Shown here piece after piece: positions 1-7,868 of a DNA stretch of 64,000 nucleotides. This DNA is from Sphingomonadales bacterium (GTDB lineage: Bacteria > Pseudomonadota > Alphaproteobacteria > SMXS01). Numbering within the stretch: the first letter of the stretch is position 1; each line of letters starts with the position of its first letter. A program made the translations under genes and the position numbers. Location: contig JALHLV010000016.1 in the NCBI GenBank assembly GCA_022844405.1, forward strand, positions 30,821 to 94,820, written 5' to 3'. The notes below the pieces were generated by a model. The model did not search any database. It saw only the letters and a program-made list of their open reading frames with translations, and had not been told where the DNA came from.

Positions 1-22
1 TGTCAGCACCCGGAAGGCTGCC

Positions 23-2107
23 GTGCGTCCCGAGGTCCTGTTTCCGCTGTTCAAACCCGTCACGTCGATCTCCGGCGTGGGTCCGCGCATGGCCAGACTG
101 GTGGAAAAGGTGGCGGGCGACAAGGTCATCGACCTGTGCTGGCATCTGCCCACCGGCCTGATCGACCGGCGCTTCTCGCCCAAGGTTGCCGAGGCGCCCA
201 TCGGGCAGGTGGTGACCCTGACGGTGCGGGTGGACCGGCACGAGAGCCCCGGCAACGCGCGCAGCCCCTACCGGGTGCTGTGCAGCGACGACACCGGCTT
301 CATCGCGCTCGTTTTCTTCAGCGCCCGCGACGACTACCTGCGCCGCATATTGCCGGAAGGCGCCACCCGCGTCGTCAGCGGCACCGTCGAGGAATTCAAC
401 GGCGGGCGCCAGATGAGCCATCCCGACTACATCGTCCGTCCCGAGGAAAAGGCCGGTATCCAGATCGTCGAGCCGGTCTATCCGTTGACCGCCGGCCTGT
501 CGCCCAAGCTCCTCACCAAGGCGGTTCGCGCGGCGCTCCTGACCGTGCCGGCGCTTCCCGAGTGGCTCGGCAAGGCGACGCTGTCGCGCGGTGGCTGGGT
601 GGCGTGGGCCGAGGCGCTCAGGACGGCGCACAGCCCGGAAGCGGCGTCCGACCTGGATCCGAATGCAAGGGCGCGCCAGCGGCTCGCCTATGACGAACTG
701 CTCGCCAACCAGCTCGCGCTGGCGCTGGTGCGCACCCGCATGCGGCGCGCCAGGGGGAGGCCGCTGAAGGGGACCGGCATGCTCCGGGCGATGCTGGCAA
801 CGCTGCTGCCCTACGAGTTGACCGGCGCGCAGAACACCGCCATCGGCGAAATCCTCGCCGACATGGCCTCGCCGGACCGGATGCTGCGCCTGCTGCAGGG
901 CGACGTCGGCAGCGGCAAGACCGTCGTCGCGCTGCACGCCATGCTGACGGCCGTCGAGGAGGGCGCCCAGGCCGCGCTGCTCGCGCCCACCGAAATCCTC
1001 GCGCGCCAGCATTACGAGACCATCCGCCCCTATGCCGACCGGCTCGGCGTCCAGCTCCGGCTGCTGACCGGCCGCGACAAGGGCAAGGCGCGCGAGGCGC
1101 TGCTGGCCGAGCTGGCATCGGGCGCGGCGCAGATGATCATCGGCACCCACGCGCTGCTGCAGGAGGACGTGACCTACAACGACCTGGCGGTGGCGGTGAT
1201 CGACGAACAGCACCGCTTCGGCGTCCACCAGCGCCTCACCCTGTCGGCCAAGGGCGGCGGCCCGGTCGACGTGCTGGTGATGACCGCGACGCCGATCCCG
1301 CGCACCCTGACGCTCACCACCTATGGCGACATGGACGTGTCGCGCCTGGCCGAGAAGCCGCCTGGCCGCACGCCGATCGACACAAGGGCGATTCCCGCGA
1401 CGCGCCTCGATGAGGTCGTCGCCGGACTGCACCGGGCGGTCGAGCGCGGCGCGCAGGCCTACTGGGTTTGCCCGCTGGTCGAGGAATCCGAGGTGCTCGA
1501 CGTGGCCGCCGCCGAGCAGCGCTTCGCGGCGCTGCGGCGGCGTTTCGGTGACGAAGTGGGGCTTTTGCATGGCAGAATGAAGGCGGCGGAGAAGGACGCG
1601 GTGATGGAACGCTTCGCCACCGGCGCGCTGGCGATCCTGGTGGCGACCAGCGTGATCGAGGTCGGCGTCGATGTGCCGGGCGCCAGCATCATGGTGATCG
1701 AGCACGCCGAGCGCTTCGGTCTCGCCCAGCTTCACCAGCTTCGCGGCCGCGTCGGGCGCGGCACGGCACGCTCGTCCTGCATCCTGCTCTACGGGTCGCC
1801 GCTGTCGGACACCGCCCAGCAGCGCCTCAAGGTGATCCGCGACACCGACGACGGCTTCGTTATCGCCGAGGAGGATCTGCGGCTGCGCGGCGCGGGCGAG
1901 CTGCTCGGCACCAGGCAAAGCGGATTGCCGGAATTCCGTTTGGCCGATGTTGAAGTGCACGGCGACCTGCTGCGCCTCGCGCGCGAGGACGCGGTGGCGA
2001 TCGTGAAGGACGACCCGGAACTGAAGTCGTCGCGCGGCGAGGCGCTCCGCGTGCTGCTCTACCTGTTCGAGCGCGACGCGGCGATCCGGTATCTCACTTC
2101 TGGATGA
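23..2107 (+). CDS. recG: ATP-dependent DNA helicase RecG
   Basis: Branched-DNA helicase that remodels stalled replication forks and Holliday junctions in the cytoplasm. The 694-residue protein has the usual RecG length. An N-terminal wedge/OB region (about residues 1-200) precedes two RecA-like helicase lobes. Walker A reads GDVGSGKT near residue 292, the DEAD-box equivalent is DEQHRFG, motif III is TATPIPRT, and motif VI appears as QLRGRVGRG. The start is a GTG at position 23; the proximity of the window edge means upstream context is not visible. Identification is secure from motifs and length. Confidence 0.97.
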   Translation: MRPEVLFPLFKPVTSISGVGPRMARLVEKVAGDKVIDLCWHLPTGLIDRRFSPKVAEAPIGQVVTLTVRVDRHESPGNARSPYRVLCSDDTGFIALVFFSARDDYLRRILPEGATRVVSGTVEEFNGGRQMSHPDYIVRPEEKAGIQIVEPVYPLTAGLSPKLLTKAVRAALLTVPALPEWLGKATLSRGGWVAWAEALRTAHSPEAASDLDPNARARQRLAYDELLANQLALALVRTRMRRARGRPLKGTGMLRAMLATLLPYELTGAQNTAIGEILADMASPDRMLRLLQGDVGSGKTVVALHAMLTAVEEGAQAALLAPTEILARQHYETIRPYADRLGVQLRLLTGRDKGKAREALLAELASGAAQMIIGTHALLQEDVTYNDLAVAVIDEQHRFGVHQRLTLSAKGGGPVDVLVMTATPIPRTLTLTTYGDMDVSRLAEKPPGRTPIDTRAIPATRLDEVVAGLHRAVERGAQAYWVCPLVEESEVLDVAAAEQRFAALRRRFGDEVGLLHGRMKAAEKDAVMERFATGALAILVATSVIEVGVDVPGASIMVIEHAERFGLAQLHQLRGRVGRGTARSSCILLYGSPLSDTAQQRLKVIRDTDDGFVIAEEDLRLRGAGELLGTRQSGLPEFRLADVEVHGDLLRLAREDAVAIVKDDPELKSSRGEALRVLLYLFERDAAIRYLTSG

Positions 2108-2163
2108 TTGCCGATGCACTATATCCCTCGCAGGGTTTGCACATCCGGAGAGGGAGACTGGCT

Positions 2164-3084
2164 ATGCATGAGATCGACCGGCGCGCGGTGCTTGCCGGCC
2201 TGGGCGCGTTGGGCGCCGTTGCGCTGGCTCCCGCGCGCGGCTTCGCACAGGGCGAGCCGTTATTGAGAAAGCCCATTCCCGGCGCCGCCGAGACGCTGCC
2301 GGCTATCGGCCTGGGAAGCTGGCAGACCTTCAACGTGGGCGACGACCGCGAGGCGTTGGACCGCTGCGCCGCCGTCATCGCCCGGTTCTTCGCACTGGGC
2401 GGCACGGTGATCGACAGCTCGCCCATGTACGGCTCGTCGCAGGCGACCATCGGCCATGCGCTCGCCAGGCTTGGGAAGCAGCGCACGGTGTTTTCGGCCG
2501 ACAAGGTGTGGACCTCGCCGGGCAGCGAAGGCCCCGCGCAGATCGAGCAGTCCCGCCGCTACTGGCAGGTGCCCTATTTCAACCTGCTGCAGATTCATAA
2601 CCTGTTGTCGTGGGAGGACCATCTCCGCACTCTCCAGCGCATGAAGCAGGAGCGGAAGGTCCGCTATATCGGCATCACTACCTCGCATGGCCGGCGCCAC
2701 GACGAGTTCGAGGACGTGATGCGCAGGCACGACCTGGACTTCATCCAGGTCAGCTACAACGTGCTCGACCGCGAGGTCGAGCAGCGCATCCTGCCGCTGG
2801 CGCGGGAGAAGGGCATGGCCGTGATCATCAACCGGCCGTTCCGCCAGGGCGCGCTGATCGACGACGTGAAGCGCCACACGCTGCCGCCCTGGGCGGCCGA
2901 GATCGGCTGCGCCAACTGGGCCCAGTTCCTGCTGAAGTTCATCACTTCCCATCCGGCGGTCACCTGCGCGATCCCGGCGACCAGCCGCATCGACCATCTG
3001 GAGGAGAACATGGGCGCCATGCGGGGGCCGCAGCCCGACGAGGCGACGCGCCGCCGCATGGCGGCCTATGTGGCGGACCTGTGA
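2164..3084 (+). CDS. Tat-exported aldo/keto reductase
   Basis: Predicted NAD(P)H-dependent oxidoreductase of the aldo/keto reductase superfamily, 306 residues. The ATG at 2164 follows a GAGAGGGAG ribosome-binding site and gives an N-terminus with twin arginines (DRRAVLAGLG) plus a hydrophobic stretch ending AQG, so periplasmic export by Tat is likely. The catalytic tetrad is visible: Asp in IDSSPMYG with its Tyr, Lys in SADKVW, and His in LLQIHNL. The in-frame region upstream of 2164 overlaps recG and looks non-coding. The gene is translationally coupled to the next one by an ATGA overlap. The physiological substrate cannot be inferred. Confidence 0.88.
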   Translation: MHEIDRRAVLAGLGALGAVALAPARGFAQGEPLLRKPIPGAAETLPAIGLGSWQTFNVGDDREALDRCAAVIARFFALGGTVIDSSPMYGSSQATIGHALARLGKQRTVFSADKVWTSPGSEGPAQIEQSRRYWQVPYFNLLQIHNLLSWEDHLRTLQRMKQERKVRYIGITTSHGRRHDEFEDVMRRHDLDFIQVSYNVLDREVEQRILPLAREKGMAVIINRPFRQGALIDDVKRHTLPPWAAEIGCANWAQFLLKFITSHPAVTCAIPATSRIDHLEENMGAMRGPQPDEATRRRMAAYVADL

Positions 3085-3752
3085 TGGCAGACTGGCTGTC
3101 CTACAGCCTTTCCGATTTCCTGATGTTCACGCCGGACACCTATTGCCGGCTTTTCGAGCTGCATAACGCGGCGGTGTGGCCGGCGCAGCTTCTTGCGGGC
3201 CTGGCCGCCGCCGCCATCGCCGTGCTGCTGTGGCGGCAACCGCCGTGGCAGGGCCGGGCCATTGCCGCCATCCTTGCCGCGGCATGGCTGTTCGTCGGCT
3301 GGGTTTTTCTGCTGGAGCGATACACCACCGTTCTCCCGGCCGCGGTCTGGTTGGCGTGGCTGTTCTTTGCACAGGGCGCGTTGCTGGCCTGGCTGGCGCT
3401 GCGACGCGACCCGCCGCGCTTTGCCCTGTCCGATGACGCGGCCGGCCGGCTCGCCATCCTGCTGCTGGCGGTCGCGCTGGTCCTGCAACCGCTGGCCGGC
3501 CCGCTGGGCGGCCGGCCCTGGACCGGCGCCGAGCTGTTCGCTATCGCGCCCGATCCGACGGCGTCCGCCACCATCGCCGTGCTGCTGCTTGCCTCGGGAC
3601 GCGGTGCGTGGCCGCTGCTCGTTCTGCCGTTGGCGTGGTGCCTGATCAGCGGGCTGACGCTGGCCGCGATGGACTCGCCGCATGCGCTGCTGATGCCCGT
3701 CTTCGGCCTGCTCGCCGTCTGCGGCGCGTTTATGGGATCGCGGCGCGCGTAG
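3084..3752 (+). CDS. DUF6064-like multi-spanning membrane protein
   Basis: 222-residue integral membrane protein of unknown function, resembling the DUF6064 family (N-terminal MADWLSYSLSDFLMF followed by repeated hydrophobic helices). The ATG at 3084 overlaps the stop of the aldo/keto reductase gene (ATGA), indicating translational coupling. About six to seven hydrophobic segments separated by short loops are readable. No catalytic motif is seen. The family assignment is from memory of the N-terminal pattern and is moderately sure; membrane topology is directly supported by the sequence. Confidence 0.8.
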   Translation: MADWLSYSLSDFLMFTPDTYCRLFELHNAAVWPAQLLAGLAAAAIAVLLWRQPPWQGRAIAAILAAAWLFVGWVFLLERYTTVLPAAVWLAWLFFAQGALLAWLALRRDPPRFALSDDAAGRLAILLLAVALVLQPLAGPLGGRPWTGAELFAIAPDPTASATIAVLLLASGRGAWPLLVLPLAWCLISGLTLAAMDSPHALLMPVFGLLAVCGAFMGSRRA

Positions 3753-3814
3753 CGGTTGGAGCGGCTTTCGGTTCTGTCGTATACCTGCCGGAACTCAACG
3801 AGATGGAGCAGACC

Positions 3815-4288
3815 ATGGCATCGAGGCGCGACCAGATCACCATGACGCCGGACGAGCTGAAGGCGTTCATCCTGCGCGAGCACACGCTGATCATCGTCTC
3901 CAACGGCCCGCATGGGTTTCCGCATCCCATGCCGATGTTCTTTTACTACGACGAGCAGGGCCGCTTTCTGGTCTCCACCTACGGCGCCAGCCAGAAGGTG
4001 GTGAACCTGCGGCGCGACCCCAAGGCGGCGATGCTGATCGAGGCCGGCCACGACTATGCCGAGCTGCAGTCCATGATGGCCGAGACCACCGCCGAGATCA
4101 TCGACGACAACGATTTCGTCGTCGAAACCATGATGAATATCCGCCGTCAGCGCGACCCGTCGAAGAACGATTTCCCCGCCGAGGAGATGGAGGGCATCCG
4201 CCAGGCGGCGCGCAAGCGGGTGATCATCCGCTTCACCCCGGTGAAGACGATCAGCTGGGATCATTCGAAGCTGGGCGGGGCGTACTGA
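3815..4288 (+). CDS. Pyridoxamine 5'-phosphate oxidase-fold (FMN/F420-binding) protein
   Basis: Small split-barrel flavin-binding protein of about 157 residues. Motifs fit the PNPOx-like family: an N-terminal helix (MTPDELKAFI), strand pattern HTLIIVSNGPHGFPHPMPMFF, and a central VVNLRRDPKAAMLIEAG strand-helix typical of cofactor-binding members. Start at 3815 is preferred because GGAG lies six bases upstream; an in-frame ATG at 3803 is also possible. It is not PdxH itself, as length and C-terminus differ. These proteins typically reduce small molecules or bind F420/heme; the role here is undetermined. Confidence 0.82.
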   Translation: MASRRDQITMTPDELKAFILREHTLIIVSNGPHGFPHPMPMFFYYDEQGRFLVSTYGASQKVVNLRRDPKAAMLIEAGHDYAELQSMMAETTAEIIDDNDFVVETMMNIRRQRDPSKNDFPAEEMEGIRQAARKRVIIRFTPVKTISWDHSKLGGAY

Positions 4289-4327
4289 AGTTTTGCCGTC
4301 GCTGTTGAAGCCTTGGAAATCGTGCTA

Positions 4328-4346
4328 TCTAGAAGGTGTTTCTAGA
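4328..4346. promoter_or_regulatory. Operator palindrome upstream of vapBC
   Basis: Perfect inverted repeat TCTAGAA-GGTGT-TTCTAGA (7-bp arms, 5-base spacer) ending 11 bases before the antitoxin start. A weak -10-like TATCTA (4326-4331) overlaps its left arm, with TTGAAG at 4305-4310 as a possible -35. Position and symmetry fit an autoregulatory VapB/VapBC binding site. Confidence 0.75.
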
Positions 4347-4357
4347 AAGGGTTCCCC

Positions 4358-4609
4358 ATGGCACTCAGTATCAAGACCGAAACCGCCGACCGGCTGGCGC
4401 GAGAACTCGCGCAGCTGACGGGCGAGACGATGACGGAAGCGGTTACCAAGGCGCTCGCCCAGCGGCTGGAGCTGGAACGCAAGGCGCGCCAGGCGGACCC
4501 TGAGGAAGTGCAGCGGCTGCTCGATCACGCTGCGCGGATGCGGGTAAATTATGACTGCAGCCCGGTGACCAAGGAGGAATGGGACGAGGGTTGGGGCGAT
4601 TGCGCATGA
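4358..4609 (+). CDS. vapB: Type II antitoxin, VapB (Rv0623/PSK) family
   Basis: 83-residue antitoxin. The N-terminal half (ALSIKTETADRLARELAQ) matches the ribbon-helix-helix-like DNA-binding domain of the Rv0623 family, and the acidic C-terminus (DEGWGDCA) is suited to toxin binding. Start ATG 4358 follows AAAGGG. The gene overlaps the toxin by four bases (ATGA). It sits directly behind a 7-5-7 palindrome that is probably its own operator. Base composition in this module is visibly richer in A+T than in neighbouring genes, consistent with horizontal acquisition. Confidence 0.9.
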   Translation: MALSIKTETADRLARELAQLTGETMTEAVTKALAQRLELERKARQADPEEVQRLLDHAARMRVNYDCSPVTKEEWDEGWGDCA

Positions 4610-5016
4610 TCGTCGTAGATTCCTCGGCGGTCGCAGCCATTTTCTTCGGAGAACCCAGGGCGCCTGAATTGGTGAGGCGGCTTCTCGTTGAACCTGCGGA
4701 TGCCCGGAAAATGTCTACTGCTTCCTATGTGGAAGTCGGTTCGGTTCTGGCAGGCCGAAGGATCACTGATCGGCCAGCCGCGATTACCGATTTGGAAAGG
4801 CACATTTCCACCTTCGGCATCGAATTGGAGCCGGTGGATCACGCTCAGGCGAGAATCGCATTGCGTGCGCGACTTGAGTTTGGGCGCGGGATGGGTCATG
4901 GAGGCGCGCTGAACTATGGCGATTGCTTTTCCTATGCATTGGCGAAGGTATTGAACGCGCCGCTACTCTATGTGGGGAACGATTTCACGACGACGGATAT
5001 CGCATCAGCGCTCTGA
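4606..5016 (+). CDS. vapC: VapC PIN-domain ribonuclease toxin
   Basis: 136-residue PIN-domain RNase toxin, partner of the preceding VapB. The acidic metal-binding residues are all present: Asp in MIVVDSSAV, Glu in SYVEVGSVL, Asp in YGDCFSYALAK and Asp in VGNDFTTTDI, so the toxin appears intact. ATG 4606 is embedded in the antitoxin stop codon; a longer reading frame begins upstream at 4579 but has no reason to be used. Known VapC toxins cleave tRNA or rRNA; the target here is not predictable. Confidence 0.93.
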   Translation: MIVVDSSAVAAIFFGEPRAPELVRRLLVEPADARKMSTASYVEVGSVLAGRRITDRPAAITDLERHISTFGIELEPVDHAQARIALRARLEFGRGMGHGGALNYGDCFSYALAKVLNAPLLYVGNDFTTTDIASAL

Positions 5017-5047
5017 CTGCTGAAACGGGGAGAAGGGGAGGACGACC

Positions 5048-5842
5048 ATGCGCATAGACCTCAGCGGCAAGACCGCGCTGGTAACCGGCTCGACCGCCGG
5101 CATCGGCCGGGCGACCATCGAGGGACTGGCCGGTGCCGGCGCGCGGGTGATCGTCAACGGACGCACCCGGGCCGCCGTTGACGGCGCGGTCGCCGAGATC
5201 AAGGTCGCGTTTCCGGGCGTGAGCGTCGACGGCGTCGCCGCCGATGTCTCCGGCGCCGCAGGCTGCGAGGCGCTGATCGCGGCGGTTAAGGACGTGGACA
5301 TCCTGGTCAACAACGTGGCGACCTTCTCGGCCACGCCGTTCCTCGACTTGGCCGATGACGAGTGGAATCGCTACTGGGAAACCAACGTCATGTCGGGTGT
5401 GCGCCTGTCGCGCGCCTATATGCGCGGCATGCTGGCGCGCGACTGGGGCCGCATCGTCTTCATCTCGTCGGAATCGGCGCAGCGGGTGCCGAAGGACATG
5501 GTCCATTACGGCACCACCAAGATGGCCCAGATCGCGCTCGCCCGCGGCCTCGCCGAGGCGGCGGCCGGCACCGGCGTCACCGTCAACTCGGTATTGCCCG
5601 GCCCAACCACGTCGCGGGCCGTCGGCGGCTTCCTCGACGCGGTGGCGAAGAAACAGGGCGTGACGCCGGAGGAGATCGGCGCCGGATTCCTCAAGGCCAA
5701 CAAGCCCACCTCGCTGCTCCACCGCTTCGCGACGCCCGAGGAGGTGGCCAACATGATCGTCTATGTCTGCTCGCCGCAGGCCTCGGCGACGACGGGCGCG
5801 GCCATGCTGGTCGAAGGCGGCGTGGTCGGGACGACGCTGTAG
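5048..5842 (+). CDS. SDR-family oxidoreductase
   Basis: Classical short-chain dehydrogenase/reductase, 264 residues. The Rossmann dinucleotide motif TGSTAGIG is at residues 14-21, the structural NNxA motif reads NNVA, and the active site shows Ser in FISSES and Tyr/Lys in YGTTK. An Arg in the first loop after the second strand (NGRTR) suggests NADP preference. Start ATG 5048 follows GGGGAGGACG. It ends three bases before the convergent end of the ceramide-synthase-like gene. Substrate unknown; it is adjacent to but oppositely oriented from the sphingolipid genes. Confidence 0.9.
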   Translation: MRIDLSGKTALVTGSTAGIGRATIEGLAGAGARVIVNGRTRAAVDGAVAEIKVAFPGVSVDGVAADVSGAAGCEALIAAVKDVDILVNNVATFSATPFLDLADDEWNRYWETNVMSGVRLSRAYMRGMLARDWGRIVFISSESAQRVPKDMVHYGTTKMAQIALARGLAEAAAGTGVTVNSVLPGPTTSRAVGGFLDAVAKKQGVTPEEIGAGFLKANKPTSLLHRFATPEEVANMIVYVCSPQASATTGAAMLVEGGVVGTTL

Positions 5843-5845
5843 CGC

Positions 5846-6997
5846 TTACAGCACCTTCTCGTACATCCTGTAGGTCTTGTAGTGCCGGCACAGGATCATC
5901 TCCAGAATCCGCTGCATCGGCACGTTGCTCTCCAGGATCCATGACAGCTCGGCGCGGCGGTAGCCGACCTCCTTGACTGTCGCCTTGCGGATTTCCTCGA
6001 TCATCAGCAGCGCCATCGAGGCGCCGGCGAGCGTGCCCTGGAACTGCTGGCGCACGCCCATCAGCGGCACGCGGCAGCGGGTGGGCGACTTGACCAGCAG
6101 GCGCCACGCCAGCCTGGCCCAGCCGAGCGGCAGCATGTTGCCGTCCAGGTCGGCGGCGGCCTGGTTGATGTCGGGCACGGTCAGCATGAAGGCGGCGGGC
6201 ACGCCGTCCCATTCGGCGATCATGCAGCCCTGTTCCTTGATGAACGGCTTCAGGTCCTTGCCCATCTTGTCGATCTCGGCGTCGGTCATGGGGATGAAGC
6301 CCCAGTTGTCGCGCCAGGCGTCGTTGAAGATGTCGATGATGATCTTCAGCTCGTTCGCGAAGTCCTTCTTGCGCATCCGGCGAAGCGTCAGCTTGTCCTG
6401 CTTGCGCGCCTTATCGAGGATGCGCTGCACGTTCGCGGGGAACTCGTGGGTGATGTTCAGGTCGTAGGCCCACATGTCCTGGACCTTGGCATAGCCCAGC
6501 TCTTCGACATGCTCGCCGTAATAGGGGCGGGCATGGCCCATCATCACCCTTGGCGGCTCGTCGAAGCCTTCGACCAGCAGGCCGGATTCCTCGTTGATCG
6601 ACAGGCTGAACGGCCCTAGCACACAGGTCATGCCGCGCGCGCGCAGCCAGCTTTCGGCGGCCTCGAACAGGGCGTCGAACACCAGCGGGTCGTCGACCGC
6701 GTCGAGGAAGCCGAAATGGCCGGTGCCCGGCCTCTGATGCACCTGGGCGAGCTGGTCGACCTGGGCGCTGATCCGGCCGACGGGTCTGCCGTCCATGCGG
6801 GCGACGAAATAGGCGGCCTCGGCGTGCTGGAAGTAGGGATTCTTGTCCCTGTCCAGAACGTCGCGCCGCTCGAAGCGCAGCGGCGGCACCCAGTAGGGAT
6901 CGCCCCCGTAGATCACCCAGGGAACATTGATGAAGGTTTCAAGGTCGGCCTTGGTGGTGACCTCGGCGACCTGAACGCCGCCCTCGCCGAAGCTCAT
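5846..6997 (-). CDS. Bacterial ceramide synthase-like GNAT acyltransferase
   Basis: 383-residue protein of the GNAT superfamily. The C-terminal half carries the acyltransferase fold (WDGVPAAFMLTVPDINQA... then a helix-rich tail ending with YRMYEKVL), and a conserved central block GPFSLSINEESG is diagnostic of this family. In Caulobacter the enzyme that N-acylates 3-ketosphinganine (bCerS) is a GNAT-like protein encoded in the sphingolipid locus. This gene's place beside fatty-acid hydroxylase, flippase, lptFG and the spt cluster supports the same job. No signal peptide or membrane helix is seen, so a peripheral membrane location is inferred. ATG 6997 lies five bases after the hydroxylase stop, within an apparent operon. 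Function is inferred from context and family. Confidence 0.75.
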   Translation of the reverse strand: MSFGEGGVQVAEVTTKADLETFINVPWVIYGGDPYWVPPLRFERRDVLDRDKNPYFQHAEAAYFVARMDGRPVGRISAQVDQLAQVHQRPGTGHFGFLDAVDDPLVFDALFEAAESWLRARGMTCVLGPFSLSINEESGLLVEGFDEPPRVMMGHARPYYGEHVEELGYAKVQDMWAYDLNITHEFPANVQRILDKARKQDKLTLRRMRKKDFANELKIIIDIFNDAWRDNWGFIPMTDAEIDKMGKDLKPFIKEQGCMIAEWDGVPAAFMLTVPDINQAAADLDGNMLPLGWARLAWRLLVKSPTRCRVPLMGVRQQFQGTLAGASMALLMIEEIRKATVKEVGYRRAELSWILESNVPMQRILEMILCRHYKTYRMYEKVL

Positions 6998-7002
6998 GGA
7001 GC

Positions 7003-7764
7003 TCAGGCCGCGTCGCGTCGGCGGTCGCGCGGCGTGCCCTTGGCCACGCCGCCCGACAGTTCCGCCACCCACGGATAGCGCGCCGCCATGGCGTCGTCGT
7101 AGCCCAAGTTGAACACGGTGGCGCTCTTGGGCGGCCGCCGCTCGTTGGTGTAGAGCGTGGCGAACACCCGGTCCCACAGGAAGTTGGTGATGCCGAAATT
7201 GCCCTGCTCGTTGTGGAAATGATGCGCCATGTGCAGCTGCTTCATGCGCACCAGGATCGGGTTCTTCGGCTTGTAGGACAGATGCTCGATGCAGTGGCAG
7301 AACTCGTAGAAGCAGGTGATGACGCAGCCGGTCGCCAGGCCGAACGCGGCACCTGGCCAGCCCGCGAAGTAGTAGCCCACCGGCATGGTGACGATCGCCA
7401 CCGTCGGCAGCGTGGTGTAGAGCGCCCCGAACAGGATGTGCAGGTCGTGCGGGTCCTGGTGGTGATCGTAATGGATGCGCTTCCACACCGGCGCGGTCAG
7501 TGGCGTCTTCGCCAGCCAGTTGCCGTGCAGGATGAAGCGGTGAATGCCGTACCAGGCGAGCGGATAGATCAGGATCGCGGCCAGACCGGTCCAGGCAAGC
7601 CCGGCCAGCGGCGCGCCCGCCGTCAGCGACCAGGCGTAGCCGGCGATGGCGACGACGATATAGGCCTGGATGGCGTAGTACTGGAAATAGGCCTTCACCA
7701 ACTCCCTCAGCGTCATCTTGTCGAGGTGATGACGCCGCCGACTCCAGAAACCGAGCTTGATCAC
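7003..7764 (-). CDS. Fatty acid hydroxylase / sterol desaturase family protein
   Basis: Di-iron membrane oxygenase of about 253 residues. Histidine boxes are clear: HRFILH (HX4H), HYDHH, HCIEH and HMAHHFH, interspersed with hydrophobic helices. In a sphingolipid operon the likely substrate is a ceramide or its fatty-acyl/long-chain base moiety, producing a hydroxylated sphingolipid; this is inference. GTG 7764 was chosen as start; a GTG at 7803 and an ATG slightly downstream (MTLREL) remain possible, none having a strong Shine-Dalgarno. It is followed after five bases by the ceramide-synthase-like gene. Confidence 0.85.
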   Translation of the reverse strand: MIKLGFWSRRRHHLDKMTLRELVKAYFQYYAIQAYIVVAIAGYAWSLTAGAPLAGLAWTGLAAILIYPLAWYGIHRFILHGNWLAKTPLTAPVWKRIHYDHHQDPHDLHILFGALYTTLPTVAIVTMPVGYYFAGWPGAAFGLATGCVITCFYEFCHCIEHLSYKPKNPILVRMKQLHMAHHFHNEQGNFGITNFLWDRVFATLYTNERRPPKSATVFNLGYDDAMAARYPWVAELSGGVAKGTPRDRRRDAA

Positions 7765-7868
7765 GATAGGTATCGTCCCAGATAGCCTGTCCGCTGCCCG
7801 CACTATAGCACGGACGGGCGGAAAATAGTCTCACCGGCGGCAATATCCAACCCGAAACACCGGAAGGC

